The notes under the pieces: model-generated
What the model was told of the DNA's origin: nothing
What the model saw: the letters and a program-made list of their open reading frames with translations, nothing else
Databases searched by the model: none
Position numbers and translations under genes: made by a program
From: Dryocola clanedunensis
GTDB lineage: Bacteria > Pseudomonadota > Gammaproteobacteria > Enterobacterales > Enterobacteriaceae
Length of the DNA: 64,000 nt
Assembly: GCF_025215155.1 (NCBI RefSeq)
Contig: NZ_JALHAM010000119.1
Direction: 5' to 3' (one strand)
In this document: piece after piece, positions 32,054 to 40,910 of the stretch
Layout: the number at the start of each line of letters is the position of its first letter
Numbering within the stretch: the first letter of the stretch is position 1

Positions 32054-32599
32054 TTAGCGAACGCTCCGGGTCGAGATCCAGTCCGCCAGCGACTGATTGC
32101 CCTGAGCGGCGGCAAGGGAGGCGGCGGTGTTACCCTTTTTATCATTGAGGGCCAGATCGGCACCGTGAGAAAGTAAAAAGGTTAAAAAATCCTTATGTCC
32201 AAACAGAGCGGCATACATCGCTGCAGTTTGTCCGACAGGGTTTTGCTGGTTAACATCCGTGCGTGGATTACCTAATAATATCCTGGCCGCACCGATATCG
32301 TTTTTAAATGCGGCACCCATCAGCGCGCTTCGTCCATGGTTATCTAACAAGGCCGGATCGGCACCCTGCGCTAAAAGGTAGCGGGCGACAGTATATTGGC
32401 CATGATAAATAGCAAGTATCAGCAGGCTATAACCGTTGCTGTCCGTATCATTCACGTTAGCGCCGGAGCTGATTGATTGTCTTACTACCTCAAGGTTACC
32501 GACGCGGGCGGCATCAATAACGGCAGGGCTAATTGATGCGACAGAGGGTTGGGATAATAGCATCAGTGCGAGAATGACAAATCTGGCGATTATGTTCAT
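32054..32599 (-). CDS. ankB: Ankyrin repeat protein AnkB, partner of the catalase
   Basis: 181 residues with a signal peptide (cleavage near PSVAS) and about four ankyrin repeats (NGYSLLILAIYHGQYTVARY, LLAQGADPALLDNHGRSALM, GQTAAMYAALFGHKDFL, GNTAASLAAAQGNQSLADW). In Pseudomonas the periplasmic AnkB is encoded after katB and supports catalase activity and peroxide resistance. Here it follows katB by 39 bp, the same arrangement, so the pair is most likely one operon. Symbol given by analogy. Confidence 0.85.
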   Translation of the reverse strand: MNIIARFVILALMLLSQPSVASISPAVIDAARVGNLEVVRQSISSGANVNDTDSNGYSLLILAIYHGQYTVARYLLAQGADPALLDNHGRSALMGAAFKNDIGAARILLGNPRTDVNQQNPVGQTAAMYAALFGHKDFLTFLLSHGADLALNDKKGNTAASLAAAQGNQSLADWISTRSVR

Positions 32600-32638
32600 T
32601 GGCTAATTCTGCCTGCTTGCACAGGCAGACCTCATTAG

Positions 32639-34174
32639 TTAGTTTTGCAGTTCAGCAGCCATTTTTTCTATCAATGCTACATCGTCTTTTGTGTGTGCTG
32701 CCAAACGCTTACCATAGTCAGCGTCAGCCTTATAGAAATAACTCAGCATGGTAGAGCGGACCTGCTTGTTCTGGACTTTCAGGAGGTCATCGCCTAAATC
32801 CTGGATAAGATCGTTTTGCTGTAAAGGCGTTAAAGAACGATAAAAAATACCCGCCTGCTCGAAATTGTCGGTTTTGGCAATCATCTGTTGCTGCACATTT
32901 CCGCTGAGGAGAGGCGTGGAGGCTTTATAAGCGGCATCATCCTTCAGGCCATTATCATTCACCGAAGGCTGATAGTTTACCTCCCCAGACGTCTGTCCAT
33001 GATGACCACTCCCTTGCTGGTTATAATTTTTCACAGCAACCTTCGGGCGGTTAACCGGGATCTGCTGGTAATTAGCACCCAGGCGATACATGTGGGTATC
33101 TGCGTAAGAGAACAGACGGCCCTGTAACATACGGTCTTCGGAAGCTTCAATGCCGGGAATGAAGTTAGAAGGATCAAAGGCGACCTGCTCGGTTGTTTCG
33201 AAGAAGTTTTTGGGAACTTTATTTAGTGTCAGCGTGCCAATTTTGGTTTCCGGTACACCGTGCCACTCTTTCGTATCATCTAAGGGGTTATAGCTGAAAT
33301 CGTTTAACTGTTCGGGCTTGAGCGTCTGAATGTATAAGTCCCATATCGGGAACTTACCGGCATTTATCGTGCTGTATAAATCATTCGTCAGATTGTTAAA
33401 GTCTTTTCCCTGCATCTTTTGTGCTTCGGCCCCGTTGTAGCCCTTAACCCCTTGATGGCTTTTAAAGTGGAACTTCACATAAGTTATTTCACCTTTCTTA
33501 TTGATGAATTTAAAGGCGTGTACGCCAAAGCCATCCATTTCTCTGTATGAGGCGGGTATCCCGTGGAAAGAGAAGATACGAGTCAGCATATGGGTACTTT
33601 CAGGCTGGTGGCTGAAAAAATCATAATACCGCTCGGGATTCTGGACGTTGGTCACCGGCGACGGTTTAAGCGAGTGAATCATGTCAGGGAATTTAATCGC
33701 ATCACGGATGAAAAATACAGGCTCGCTTAGGCCAACTAAATCCCAGTTTCCCTGTGAAGTATAAAATTTTATGGCGAAACCATGTGGATCTCTTAATTCC
33801 TCCGGAGAACCCTTAGGGTGTATTACCGTTGAGAAACGAACAAATACGGGAGTTGTCGTTCCTGGTAAAAATACGTTTGCCTTCGTCAGGTCAGAAATGT
33901 CCTTCTCAGCCTTAAACTCTCCAAAAGCGCCTGTTCCCCGTGCATGCACAACACGCTCAGGTATTCTTTCGCGGTCGAAACGCTGCAGCTTCTGAATTAA
34001 ATGGCCATCCTGGAGTAACGTGGGCCCATTGGGGCCAGCCGTCTGTGAGTTTTGATTATCGCCGACGGGCGCACCGTTGTCCTGAGTCATCAGGCTACTC
34101 TCAGAGGCCAGGACTGTTAAAGGTGATACCAACAAAAATATGAAGATTTTGCCGTAATTTTTATGTCTGCTCAT
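32639..34174 (-). CDS. katB: Exported monofunctional catalase KatB
   Basis: Haem catalase that breaks down H2O2. It has an N-terminal signal sequence (IFIFLLVSPLTVLASES), so it acts in the periplasm, unlike the usual cytosolic KatE/KatG. The catalytic His lies in ERVVHARGTGAFGEF, the Asn-containing region is GNWDLVG and the haem Tyr is in RLFSYADTHMYRLGANY. Length is 511 aa from ATG 34174, which follows AGGAG; an in-frame ATG at 34192 precedes the ribosome site and is rejected. With AnkB it forms an envelope peroxide defence unit. No OxyR site was identified with confidence upstream. Confidence 0.92.
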   Translation of the reverse strand: MSRHKNYGKIFIFLLVSPLTVLASESSLMTQDNGAPVGDNQNSQTAGPNGPTLLQDGHLIQKLQRFDRERIPERVVHARGTGAFGEFKAEKDISDLTKANVFLPGTTTPVFVRFSTVIHPKGSPEELRDPHGFAIKFYTSQGNWDLVGLSEPVFFIRDAIKFPDMIHSLKPSPVTNVQNPERYYDFFSHQPESTHMLTRIFSFHGIPASYREMDGFGVHAFKFINKKGEITYVKFHFKSHQGVKGYNGAEAQKMQGKDFNNLTNDLYSTINAGKFPIWDLYIQTLKPEQLNDFSYNPLDDTKEWHGVPETKIGTLTLNKVPKNFFETTEQVAFDPSNFIPGIEASEDRMLQGRLFSYADTHMYRLGANYQQIPVNRPKVAVKNYNQQGSGHHGQTSGEVNYQPSVNDNGLKDDAAYKASTPLLSGNVQQQMIAKTDNFEQAGIFYRSLTPLQQNDLIQDLGDDLLKVQNKQVRSTMLSYFYKADADYGKRLAAHTKDDVALIEKMAAELQN

Positions 34175-34673
34175 AATGGCTCCTGCATGCATTTAAAATT
34201 ATATTAACCAGCAGGCATCATTAAATGCTCTGCGGCTGAAATATAGAGTTGCCTTCATTAATTTATATGGTGCATATAAAGACACTCAGGGCATGAGAAG
34301 TAACATACTTCATTAAATAAGCAAAATTACGCCTGCTGCCAACAATGATAATGAGCCATTATTATTTATTAAAATTTACTTTTATATTATTTTTAATAAC
34401 AGCCTGAGACCACGCCATACAGGGAGGTAATAACAAATTGACAATCAGGTGGGGGGTATTATTAATAATGCCTAATCAGCCTGGCCTATTTATGCGATAG
34501 GTTTCATGCAATCAAAAGGGATTAAAATCGATGGTTTACGTGATATATGTCACATTTAATAGAAAATATAGGGTGGTACTAATTATCGAGGTAGAAAATC
34601 ATCATATCTGACGCTGCTGCAACGATTGGTTGAGGAGGAAATGACTGATTTCGAGTCATGTGTTTTGACACAT
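34175..34673. other. About 500-bp AT-rich intergenic region upstream of katB
   Basis: No gene seen. It lies between katB (reading away) and the ychF terminator, so it should hold the katB promoter. A TTGACA at about 34438 is on the plus strand with no gene to serve. No other feature is supported. Confidence 0.5.
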
Positions 34674-34703
34674 AAAAAAATCCACGCGGCGGCGTGGATT
34701 TTA
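34674..34703 (-). terminator. Terminator of pth/ychF
   Basis: TCCACGC / GCGTGGA stem, GGCG loop, with A-run on one side and T-run on the other; it can end minus-strand transcripts after the ychF stop at 34754. Confidence 0.85.
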
Positions 34704-34753
34704 TCAGCGAAGGTCATGTGATTGCGTGAATCGGCATGAGACAACGTGAAGGA

Positions 34754-35845
34754 TTAGACGTTGAACAGGAAGTTCATCACGTCGCCATCTTTGACGATGT
34801 AGTCTTTGCCTTCCGCACGCATCTTGCCTGCTTCCTTCGCGCCTTGCTCACCTTTGTAGGTGATAAAGTCTTCGTACGCGATGGTTTGCGCGCGGATGAA
34901 GCCTTTTTCGAAGTCGGTGTGGATTTTACCTGCCGCCTGCGGCGCGGTGGCCCCGACTGGGATTGTCCATGCGCGAACTTCTTTTACGCCAGCGGTGAAA
35001 TAGGTTTGCAGGTTCAGCAGTTCGTAACCTGCGCGGATTACGCGGTTCAGGCCCGGCTCTTCCAGACCCATTTCGGCCATGAACTCGTCACGGTCGGCGT
35101 CGTCCAGCTCGGCGATATCAGACTCAACCGCTGCGCAAACCGCCACCACCACGGAGCCTTCGGCCGCCGCGATTTCACGGACTTTGTCCAGGTACGGGTT
35201 GTTCTCGTAGCCGTCTTCATTGACGTTGGCGATGTACATGGTTGGCTTCAGCGTCAGGAAGCTCAGGTATTTGATTGCCGCTTTGTCTTCTTCGCTCAGG
35301 TTCAGCGCGCGCAGCATACCGGCGTTTTCCAGCTGTGGCAGGCATTTTTCCAGCGCGGCCAGCTCGGCTTTTGCGTCTTTGTCGCCGCCCTTAGCTTTCT
35401 TTTGAATGCGGTGCATCGCGCGCTCACAGGTATCCAAATCGGACAGGGCCAGCTCGGTGTTGATCACCTCGATGTCGTCAGCCGGGTCAACCTTGTTGTT
35501 CACGTGAATGATGTTGTCATTCTCGAAGCAGCGCACCACGTGGCCGATAGCTTCGGTTTCGCGGATGTTGGTCAGGAACTGGTTGCCCAGGCCTTCACCT
35601 TTAGACGCGCCTTTCACCAGGCCGGCGATATCCACGAATTCCATGGTGGTAGGCAGGATGCGCTGAGGTTTTACGATTTCGGCCAGCTTGTCCAGACGTG
35701 GGTCCGGCATGGGCACCACGCCGGTATTCGGCTCAATGGTACAGAACGGGAAGTTTGCTGCTTCGATTCCCGCTTTGGTGAGCGCGTTGAACAGGGTGGA
35801 TTTACCGACGTTCGGCAAGCCGACGATACCGCATTTGAATCCCAT
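34754..35845 (-). CDS. ychF: Ribosome-binding ATPase YchF (OLA1)
   Basis: P-loop protein of the Obg group that binds 70S ribosomes and prefers ATP over GTP; it affects stress responses and translation start choice. Motifs are G1 GLPNVGKST (residues 9-17), G3 DIAGLVKGASKGEGLG, the non-canonical G4 NVNEDG (instead of NKxD) that explains ATP use, and a C-terminal TGS domain (FFTAGVKEVRAWTI). 363 aa, as in E. coli. It lies downstream of pth on the same strand; the two are co-transcribed in E. coli. Confidence 0.97.
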   Translation of the reverse strand: MGFKCGIVGLPNVGKSTLFNALTKAGIEAANFPFCTIEPNTGVVPMPDPRLDKLAEIVKPQRILPTTMEFVDIAGLVKGASKGEGLGNQFLTNIRETEAIGHVVRCFENDNIIHVNNKVDPADDIEVINTELALSDLDTCERAMHRIQKKAKGGDKDAKAELAALEKCLPQLENAGMLRALNLSEEDKAAIKYLSFLTLKPTMYIANVNEDGYENNPYLDKVREIAAAEGSVVVAVCAAVESDIAELDDADRDEFMAEMGLEEPGLNRVIRAGYELLNLQTYFTAGVKEVRAWTIPVGATAPQAAGKIHTDFEKGFIRAQTIAYEDFITYKGEQGAKEAGKMRAEGKDYIVKDGDVMNFLFNV

Positions 35846-35981
35846 GGTTTAAATCACCTTAATAGCTTTGATATCAATGAGTTGATGTTAACTCAATGAA
35901 AAAATGGAAATAACTTTGCCTATTATACACCTAAACTGTTTTAAAGGTGCGTGGAAATGGCGCGGGCCGGGGCGCGAAGCC

Positions 35982-36566
35982 TTACTGAGCTTTAAAAGCG
36001 TGCAGGCGGTTAGTTGCTTTCGTCAGACCTTCTTTCAGCCAGACTTCCGTGCAGCGTGCCGCTTCGTCTACCGCGTCGTCAATTAACTTCTGTTCGCTGG
36101 CGGGCGGTTTGCCCAGGACAAAGCCAACAACTTTGTTTTTATCGCCCGGATGACCGATTCCTACCCGTAAGCGGTGAAAGTTCGGGTTATTGCCCAGTTT
36201 GTTAATGATGTCTTTCAGGCCGTTATGGCCGCCGTGACCGCCACCGAGCTTAAATTTTGCCACGCCAGGCGGCAGATCCAGTTCGTCGTGGGCAACGAGG
36301 ATTTCGTCCGGCGCGATGCGGAAGAAGGTCGCCATAGCGCTAACGGCTTTGCCGCTCAGGTTCATAAACGTGGTCGGCACCAGCAGGCGAACGTCCTCAC
36401 CGGCCAGGTTAATTCGCGCGGTATAACCAAAAAACTTTGCCTCTTCCTTCAGCGACTGGTTATGGCGTTCGGCCAGCAGGTCAACGTACCAGGCCCCGGC
36501 GTTGTGGCGAGTTGCCGCATATTCCGCGCCTGGGTTTGCCAGGCCGACAATCAATTTAATACTCAC
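35982..36566 (-). CDS. pth: Peptidyl-tRNA hydrolase Pth
   Basis: Essential enzyme that releases peptides from peptidyl-tRNA dropped by ribosomes. Motifs are GLANPGAEYAATRHNAGAW (catalytic His21 counting the initiator), VPTTFMNLSGKAV, HDELDLPPG and KLGGGHGGHNGLKD. An ATG at 36575 has no ribosome site; GTG at 36566 follows AGGATGG and gives 194 aa aligned with E. coli, so I take GTG. Upstream gene of a pth-ychF unit. Confidence 0.96.
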   Translation of the reverse strand: MSIKLIVGLANPGAEYAATRHNAGAWYVDLLAERHNQSLKEEAKFFGYTARINLAGEDVRLLVPTTFMNLSGKAVSAMATFFRIAPDEILVAHDELDLPPGVAKFKLGGGHGGHNGLKDIINKLGNNPNFHRLRVGIGHPGDKNKVVGFVLGKPPASEQKLIDDAVDEAARCTEVWLKEGLTKATNRLHAFKAQ

Positions 36567-36736
36567 GTTTTCCATCCTGAAAGCAGATTCAAGCCGCGTA
36601 GTTTACTGCGCCGTAGTCGTGATGACAAAGCGCTTTGCATGTGGAACAGATATTCCGAATAGTTCAAATGCGAAACCATTAGAATTTCATGTGATTCAGC
36701 AGCTTATTTGTAAACTTTTGTCATACTTTCATTCGT

Positions 36737-36783
36737 AATTGCGATCGCTATCGCAAATGCTAAGCGACAGTGTTGTCTATACT
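36737..36783 (+). promoter_or_regulatory. CRP-type site and promoter of ychH
   Basis: A palindrome TGCGA-TCGCTA-TCGCA (36740-36755) inside AATT...AAAT lies upstream of a -10 TATACT (36778-36783). If transcription starts near 36790, the site is centred about -42, the class II CRP position. The half-site TGCGA (not TGTGA) is the CRP-S form, which needs Sxy as cofactor. CRP control of ychH is known in E. coli; the Sxy part is inference. Confidence 0.65.
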
Positions 36784-36841
36784 TTACACACAAGGAAAGG
36801 GGATATTCCCCGCCGACCCAGGAACCATCCGGAGGTGACAG

Positions 36842-37120
36842 ATGAAACGCAGAAACGCTTCGTTACTCGGTAATATTCTCATGGGGTTGGGGTTGTTTGT
36901 CATGGTGGGTGGCGTTGGTTACTCCATTCTGAACCAGTTGCCTCAGTTCAATTTCCCACAGATCTTCGCGCATGGAGCGGTGCTTAGTATCTTTGTAGGT
37001 GCAGTGCTCTGGCTGGCCGGTGCGCGAGCCGGTGGTCGTGAACAAGTGTGCGACCGCTACTGGTGGATACGCCATTATGATAAGCGCTGCCGCCGCGATG
37101 AGCAGCATCGCCACAGTTAA
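36842..37120 (+). CDS. ychH: Stress-induced inner-membrane protein YchH
   Basis: 92 residues with two hydrophobic helices (ILMGLGLFVMVGGVGYSILN and HGAVLSIFVGAVLWLAGA) and a basic, histidine-rich tail (RYWWIRHYDKRCRRDEQHRHS). YchH is linked to stress resistance and biofilm formation in E. coli, its exact role unknown. A strong ribosome site (GGAGGTGACAG) precedes the ATG. Divergent from pth; a strong terminator follows. Confidence 0.94.
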   Translation: MKRRNASLLGNILMGLGLFVMVGGVGYSILNQLPQFNFPQIFAHGAVLSIFVGAVLWLAGARAGGREQVCDRYWWIRHYDKRCRRDEQHRHS

Positions 37121-37135
37121 GTACTAAGCGGAATT

Positions 37136-37169
37136 AAAAAAAGCTCAGCTAAACCGCTGAGCTTTTTTA
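37136..37169. terminator. Bidirectional terminator between ychH and dauA
   Basis: AAAAGCTCAGC / GCTGAGCTTTT stem with TAAACC loop, A-run before and T-run after. It serves both convergent genes; the dauA stop is 2 bp away. Confidence 0.9.
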
Positions 37170-37171
37170 TG

Positions 37172-38854
37172 TCATTTTGCCAGCGCGGCCTGCACGTCGG
37201 CGAAGAAATCCAGACTGCCTGGAATGGGTTTGACGCCCGCGCGAGCGAGCGTTTTCAGCGGCTGGAATTCAAGATTCGTGACCCGCAGCTCACAGCCCTC
37301 CGGCAGCTTCTCCACAAAACGCATGAACGCATCCAGCCCGCCCGCGTCCAGCACCGGCACGGCATCCCACTGCAGAATAATGAGATGGTGTTGCTCAACC
37401 CGCTGAGCCAGCTGGTTAAACAGCCCTTCGGCAGCGGCAAAGAACAGTGGCCCGGTCACGCGCAGGGCCAGCACACCGTCCGGCGTGGCGATTTTTAACG
37501 GTGCCAGTTTAGTTAAGCGGGCAATGCGACGCATAAACAGCAGAGAAGCCAGGACGATCCCCACGCTGATGGCGATGACCATATCAAACAGGACGGTCAG
37601 CGACAGGCACATCAGCATGACGATGATGTCGTCCTTCGGCGCACGCCTGAGCAGCTCCACGACCTTGTGCGCCTCGCTCATGTTCCATGCCACCATCAGC
37701 AGCAGTGCGGCCATTGCCGACAGCGGCAGCCATGAGAGCAGGGGGGCCAGCACCAACAGCGCCATAATCACCAGCAAAGAGTGGATGATGGCGGCAACGG
37801 GAGAGGTCGCCCCTGCGCGGACGTTAGCCGCCGAGCGAGCAATGGCCGCCGTCGCGGTGATCCCACCAAAGAACGGTGCGATCAGGTTACCCAGCCCCTG
37901 GCCGATAAGCTCGCCGTTAGCGTTATGCCTGGTATCCGTCATCCCGTCCAGCACGACGGCGCACAACAGGGACTCAATGGCCCCGAGCATCGCCATTGAA
38001 AAGGCGGCGGGAAGCAGGGCGGTCAGTGAGTCCCAGCTCAGCGTAAAGCTGGAGTGCGGGATATTCCATGGCAGCATCAGCTGCGGCAGCAGCTGCGGAA
38101 TGCCGTTGCCCTGGGTGCCGTCTGCCAGCAGGTAATGGAAGCGGGAGCCGATAGTCGCCACGTCCCATCCGGCAAGATGCATCACGCCCATCACGGCACA
38201 GCCCGCCAGCAGCGCGGGAAGGTGGCCCGGCAGGCGAATGCCCAGCCGCGGCCAGAGGATCAAAACGGCAAGCGTCACGATGCCAGTCGCGGCGTCGGCA
38301 ACATTCAGGCCTGGCATTGCCATCGCCAGCGCGGCGACTTTATTCAGATAGTGTTCCGGCACGTGCTCAAGCTGCAGACCGAAGAAATCCTTGATCTGCA
38401 TGGTGGCAATAGTGATGCCAATCCCCGACGTGAAGCCGAGCGTCACCGGCAGCGGAATGTATTCAATCAGGCGACCAAACCGCGCCAGCCCGAACAGGAT
38501 CAGGAAAACTCCGGACATGAGCGTGGCGACAAGCAGGCCCGCTAAACCAAACTGTTGGGCGACGGGATAAAGGATAACGACAAAGGCGGCGGTTGGCCCT
38601 GACACGCTGAAGCGAGAGCCACCGCTTAACGCAATGACAATACCCGCGACGGCGGCCGTATAAAGGCCATACTGCGGAGCGACGCCGCTACCTATAGCCA
38701 GCGCCATAGCCAGAGGAATGGCGATGATCCCAACGGTAATACCAGCAATGGCATCGCGGCTAAAACGGGACACGGTGTATTTTTCACGCCAGCAGGCGTC
38801 GATAAAAGCGTGGAAAGGCAAAACTCGAGAAGATACGTTTTTCACTTGATTCAT
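37172..38854 (-). CDS. dauA: C4-dicarboxylic acid transporter DauA (YchM, SLC26 family)
   Basis: SulP/SLC26 membrane protein that imports succinate and other C4-dicarboxylates at acid pH. About 14 helices (residues 30-430, with GITVGIIAIPLAMALAIGSG and TATAAIARSAANVRAGATSP) are followed by a cytosolic STAS domain (about 440-555, VLALRVTGPLFFAAAEGLF and LQWDAVPVLDAGGLDAF). ATGs exist at 38869 and 38854, both with poor ribosome sites; the second gives M-NQVKNVSSRVLPF, matching the E. coli N-terminus (560 aa). Confidence 0.95.
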   Translation of the reverse strand: MNQVKNVSSRVLPFHAFIDACWREKYTVSRFSRDAIAGITVGIIAIPLAMALAIGSGVAPQYGLYTAAVAGIVIALSGGSRFSVSGPTAAFVVILYPVAQQFGLAGLLVATLMSGVFLILFGLARFGRLIEYIPLPVTLGFTSGIGITIATMQIKDFFGLQLEHVPEHYLNKVAALAMAMPGLNVADAATGIVTLAVLILWPRLGIRLPGHLPALLAGCAVMGVMHLAGWDVATIGSRFHYLLADGTQGNGIPQLLPQLMLPWNIPHSSFTLSWDSLTALLPAAFSMAMLGAIESLLCAVVLDGMTDTRHNANGELIGQGLGNLIAPFFGGITATAAIARSAANVRAGATSPVAAIIHSLLVIMALLVLAPLLSWLPLSAMAALLLMVAWNMSEAHKVVELLRRAPKDDIIVMLMCLSLTVLFDMVIAISVGIVLASLLFMRRIARLTKLAPLKIATPDGVLALRVTGPLFFAAAEGLFNQLAQRVEQHHLIILQWDAVPVLDAGGLDAFMRFVEKLPEGCELRVTNLEFQPLKTLARAGVKPIPGSLDFFADVQAALAK

Positions 38855-38922
38855 CCGTGAGCGCATCATCTGTCATAGAGGCAGGTGAAGGAGGCTGTGC
38901 TAAAACAGGGAACGTTAAAACG

Positions 38923-38946
38923 AAAAAACCCGCCGCAGCGGGTTTT
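38923..38946 (-). terminator. Terminator of prs
   Basis: ACCCGC / GCGGGT stem with a CGCA loop flanked by A and T runs, 15 bp after the prs stop; usable on the minus strand. Confidence 0.85.
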
Positions 38947-38960
38947 AAAAGCGGGCTCGA

Positions 38961-39908
38961 TTAATGTTCGAACATCGCAGAGATTGACTCTTCGTTACTG
39001 ATACGGCGAATGGCTTCGGCCAGCATACCGGACAGGGTCAGGGTGCGGACGTTAGGCAAGGCTTTGATTTCATCAGACAGCGGAATGGTATCGCAGACAA
39101 TCACTTCATCAATGACGGAGTTACGCAGGTTATGTACCGCGTTACCGGAGAAGATTGGGTGAGTGGCGTAAGCGAATACACGTTTTGCACCACGCTCTTT
39201 CAGCGCTTCTGCAGCTTTGCACAGGGTACCGCCGGTATCGATCATATCGTCAACCAGCACACAGTCACGGCCGCTCACATCACCAATGATGTGCATAACC
39301 TGAGAGACGTTAGCACGAGGACGACGTTTGTCGATGATAGCCATGTCGGTATCGTTAAGCAGCTTAGCGATAGCACGAGCACGGACGACGCCGCCGATGT
39401 CCGGGGAAACCACGATTGGGTTTTCCAGACCGATCTGCAGCATATCTTCCAGCAGGATTGGGCTGCCAAAGACGTTGTCTACCGGCACATCGAAGAAGCC
39501 CTGAATCTGTTCTGCGTGCAGGTCCACGGTAAGAACACGGTCAACCCCTACGCTTGAAAGGAAGTCAGCAACAACCTTAGCCGTGATTGGCACACGAGCA
39601 GAACGCACGCGGCGATCCTGACGAGCGTAACCAAAGTAAGGGATAACAGCGGTGATACGACCTGCAGAGGCGCGGCGCAGGGCGTCGACCATAACAACGA
39701 GTTCCATCAGGTTGTCATTGGTGGGAGCACAGGTGGACTGGATGATGAAAATATCACCACCGCGTACATTTTCGTTGATTTGTACGCTTACTTCACCGTC
39801 GCTAAAACGACCGACGGCGGCGTCACCAAGAGAGGTGTACAGGCGGTTGGCAATACGTTGTGCTAGTTCCGGGGTGGCGTTACCAGCAAAAAGCTTCATA
39901 TCAGGCAC
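38961..39908 (-). CDS. prs: Ribose-phosphate pyrophosphokinase Prs
   Basis: Makes PRPP from ribose 5-phosphate and ATP for nucleotide, His, Trp and NAD synthesis. The PRPP-binding loop is CVLVDDMIDTGGTL; the ATP site region is YFGYARQDRR and the flexible-loop region DKRRPRAN. An ATG at 39926 opens the frame, but GTG at 39908 gives exactly 315 residues starting M-PDMKLFAGNATPEL as in E. coli, with TGAGG upstream. It lies downstream of ispE on the same strand with 132 bp between. Confidence 0.97.
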   Translation of the reverse strand: MPDMKLFAGNATPELAQRIANRLYTSLGDAAVGRFSDGEVSVQINENVRGGDIFIIQSTCAPTNDNLMELVVMVDALRRASAGRITAVIPYFGYARQDRRVRSARVPITAKVVADFLSSVGVDRVLTVDLHAEQIQGFFDVPVDNVFGSPILLEDMLQIGLENPIVVSPDIGGVVRARAIAKLLNDTDMAIIDKRRPRANVSQVMHIIGDVSGRDCVLVDDMIDTGGTLCKAAEALKERGAKRVFAYATHPIFSGNAVHNLRNSVIDEVIVCDTIPLSDEIKALPNVRTLTLSGMLAEAIRRISNEESISAMFEH

Positions 39909-40040
39909 GAGAAAAACCTCAGGCATGCGTCCAGTGGCGGATGGATGCTACCGCAACAATGCGGCAGGTAAGGGTGGGGCAACACCCATCCAGGCGGTGT
40001 ATAAAGAGCTTGATGCAACGTCTGAAACGAGGTGACGTTG

Positions 40041-40910
40041 TCACCAATACTCAGCTTGCCCGGATATGGCCTGGTGCAGCGGGGAGAGATTGACGCCTCG
40101 CGCAACAAAACCGTGCAGCCATTCCGGGGCTTGCTCAAGCACCTGGCGGGCTGCGGACTCGGTGTTAAATTCAGCAAACACACAAGCGCCGGTGCCAGTC
40201 AGGCGCGACGGCGCGTATTCTAACAGCCAGGAAAGCAGCTCATCAACCTTACGAAATCGTTTTCTTGCGATAAGCTCACAATCGTTACTAAATTCACAAT
40301 TCAGTAACGTTTCAACGGAGCGTTTTGGCGTGTCCCTCGGCAGCTCAGGATCGTTGAAGATAACGGGGGTCGGAATGCTCACGCCGGGGTGGGCAACCAG
40401 ATACCACTTTTCTTCGGGGTCGACAGGAGTGAGCTTCTCGCCAACGCCCTCCGCAAAGGCCGCATGGCCGCGCACAAATACCGGGACGTCCGCTCCTAGC
40501 GAAACGCCCAACTCTGCCAGCTGATCTTCGCTCAACCCGGTTTGCCACAAATGATTCAGCGCAACCAGCACCGTCGCCGCATTGGAGGAGCCACCGCCCA
40601 GCCCTCCACCCATTGGCAGGCGTTTTTCAACGTCTAAATCTGCTCCGGCTCCGGCTGGCAGCTTGCCCAAACGGCGGGCCTCGTCCTGTAGCAGCAGAGC
40701 TGCGCGCACAATCAGATTATCTTCGTACGCCACGCCATCTATCGGTGTCAGCAGGTTTATTACCCCGTCATGACGCGGCTCGATAGTGATAGTGTCGCCA
40801 TAGTCCAGAAACTGAAACAGCGTCTGCAGAGTATGGTAGCCGTCTTCACGACGGCCAGTGATATACAGGAAAAGATTCAGTTTTGCCGGAGATGGCCAGC
40901 GGGTCAGCAT
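40041..40910 (-). CDS. ispE: 4-diphosphocytidyl-2-C-methyl-D-erythritol kinase IspE
   Basis: GHMP kinase of the MEP isoprenoid pathway; phosphorylates CDP-methylerythritol at the 2-hydroxyl. The ATP-binding motif is LPMGGGLGGGSSNAATVL, the N-terminal substrate region WPSPAKLNLFLYITGRR, and LTGTGACVFAEF lies near the C-terminus. 289 aa, about six residues longer at the end than E. coli (283). Its ATG overlaps the lolB stop by one base (TAATG), so lolB-ispE is coupled. Confidence 0.97.
   Translation of the reverse strand: MLTRWPSPAKLNLFLYITGRREDGYHTLQTLFQFLDYGDTITIEPRHDGVINLLTPIDGVAYEDNLIVRAALLLQDEARRLGKLPAGAGADLDVEKRLPMGGGLGGGSSNAATVLVALNHLWQTGLSEDQLAELGVSLGADVPVFVRGHAAFAEGVGEKLTPVDPEEKWYLVAHPGVSIPTPVIFNDPELPRDTPKRSVETLLNCEFSNDCELIARKRFRKVDELLSWLLEYAPSRLTGTGACVFAEFNTESAARQVLEQAPEWLHGFVARGVNLSPLHQAISGQAEYW

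Noticed and set aside
34438..34470. TTGACA...ATTAAT promoter-like pair on the plus strand upstream of katB
   Set aside because: No plus-strand gene follows before the ychF terminator; likely chance in AT-rich DNA.
34736..35899. 387-codon plus-strand ORF covering the ychF region
   Set aside because: It is the exact antisense of ychF, has no ribosome site or protein features, and reads as a His/Phe/Val-rich shadow.
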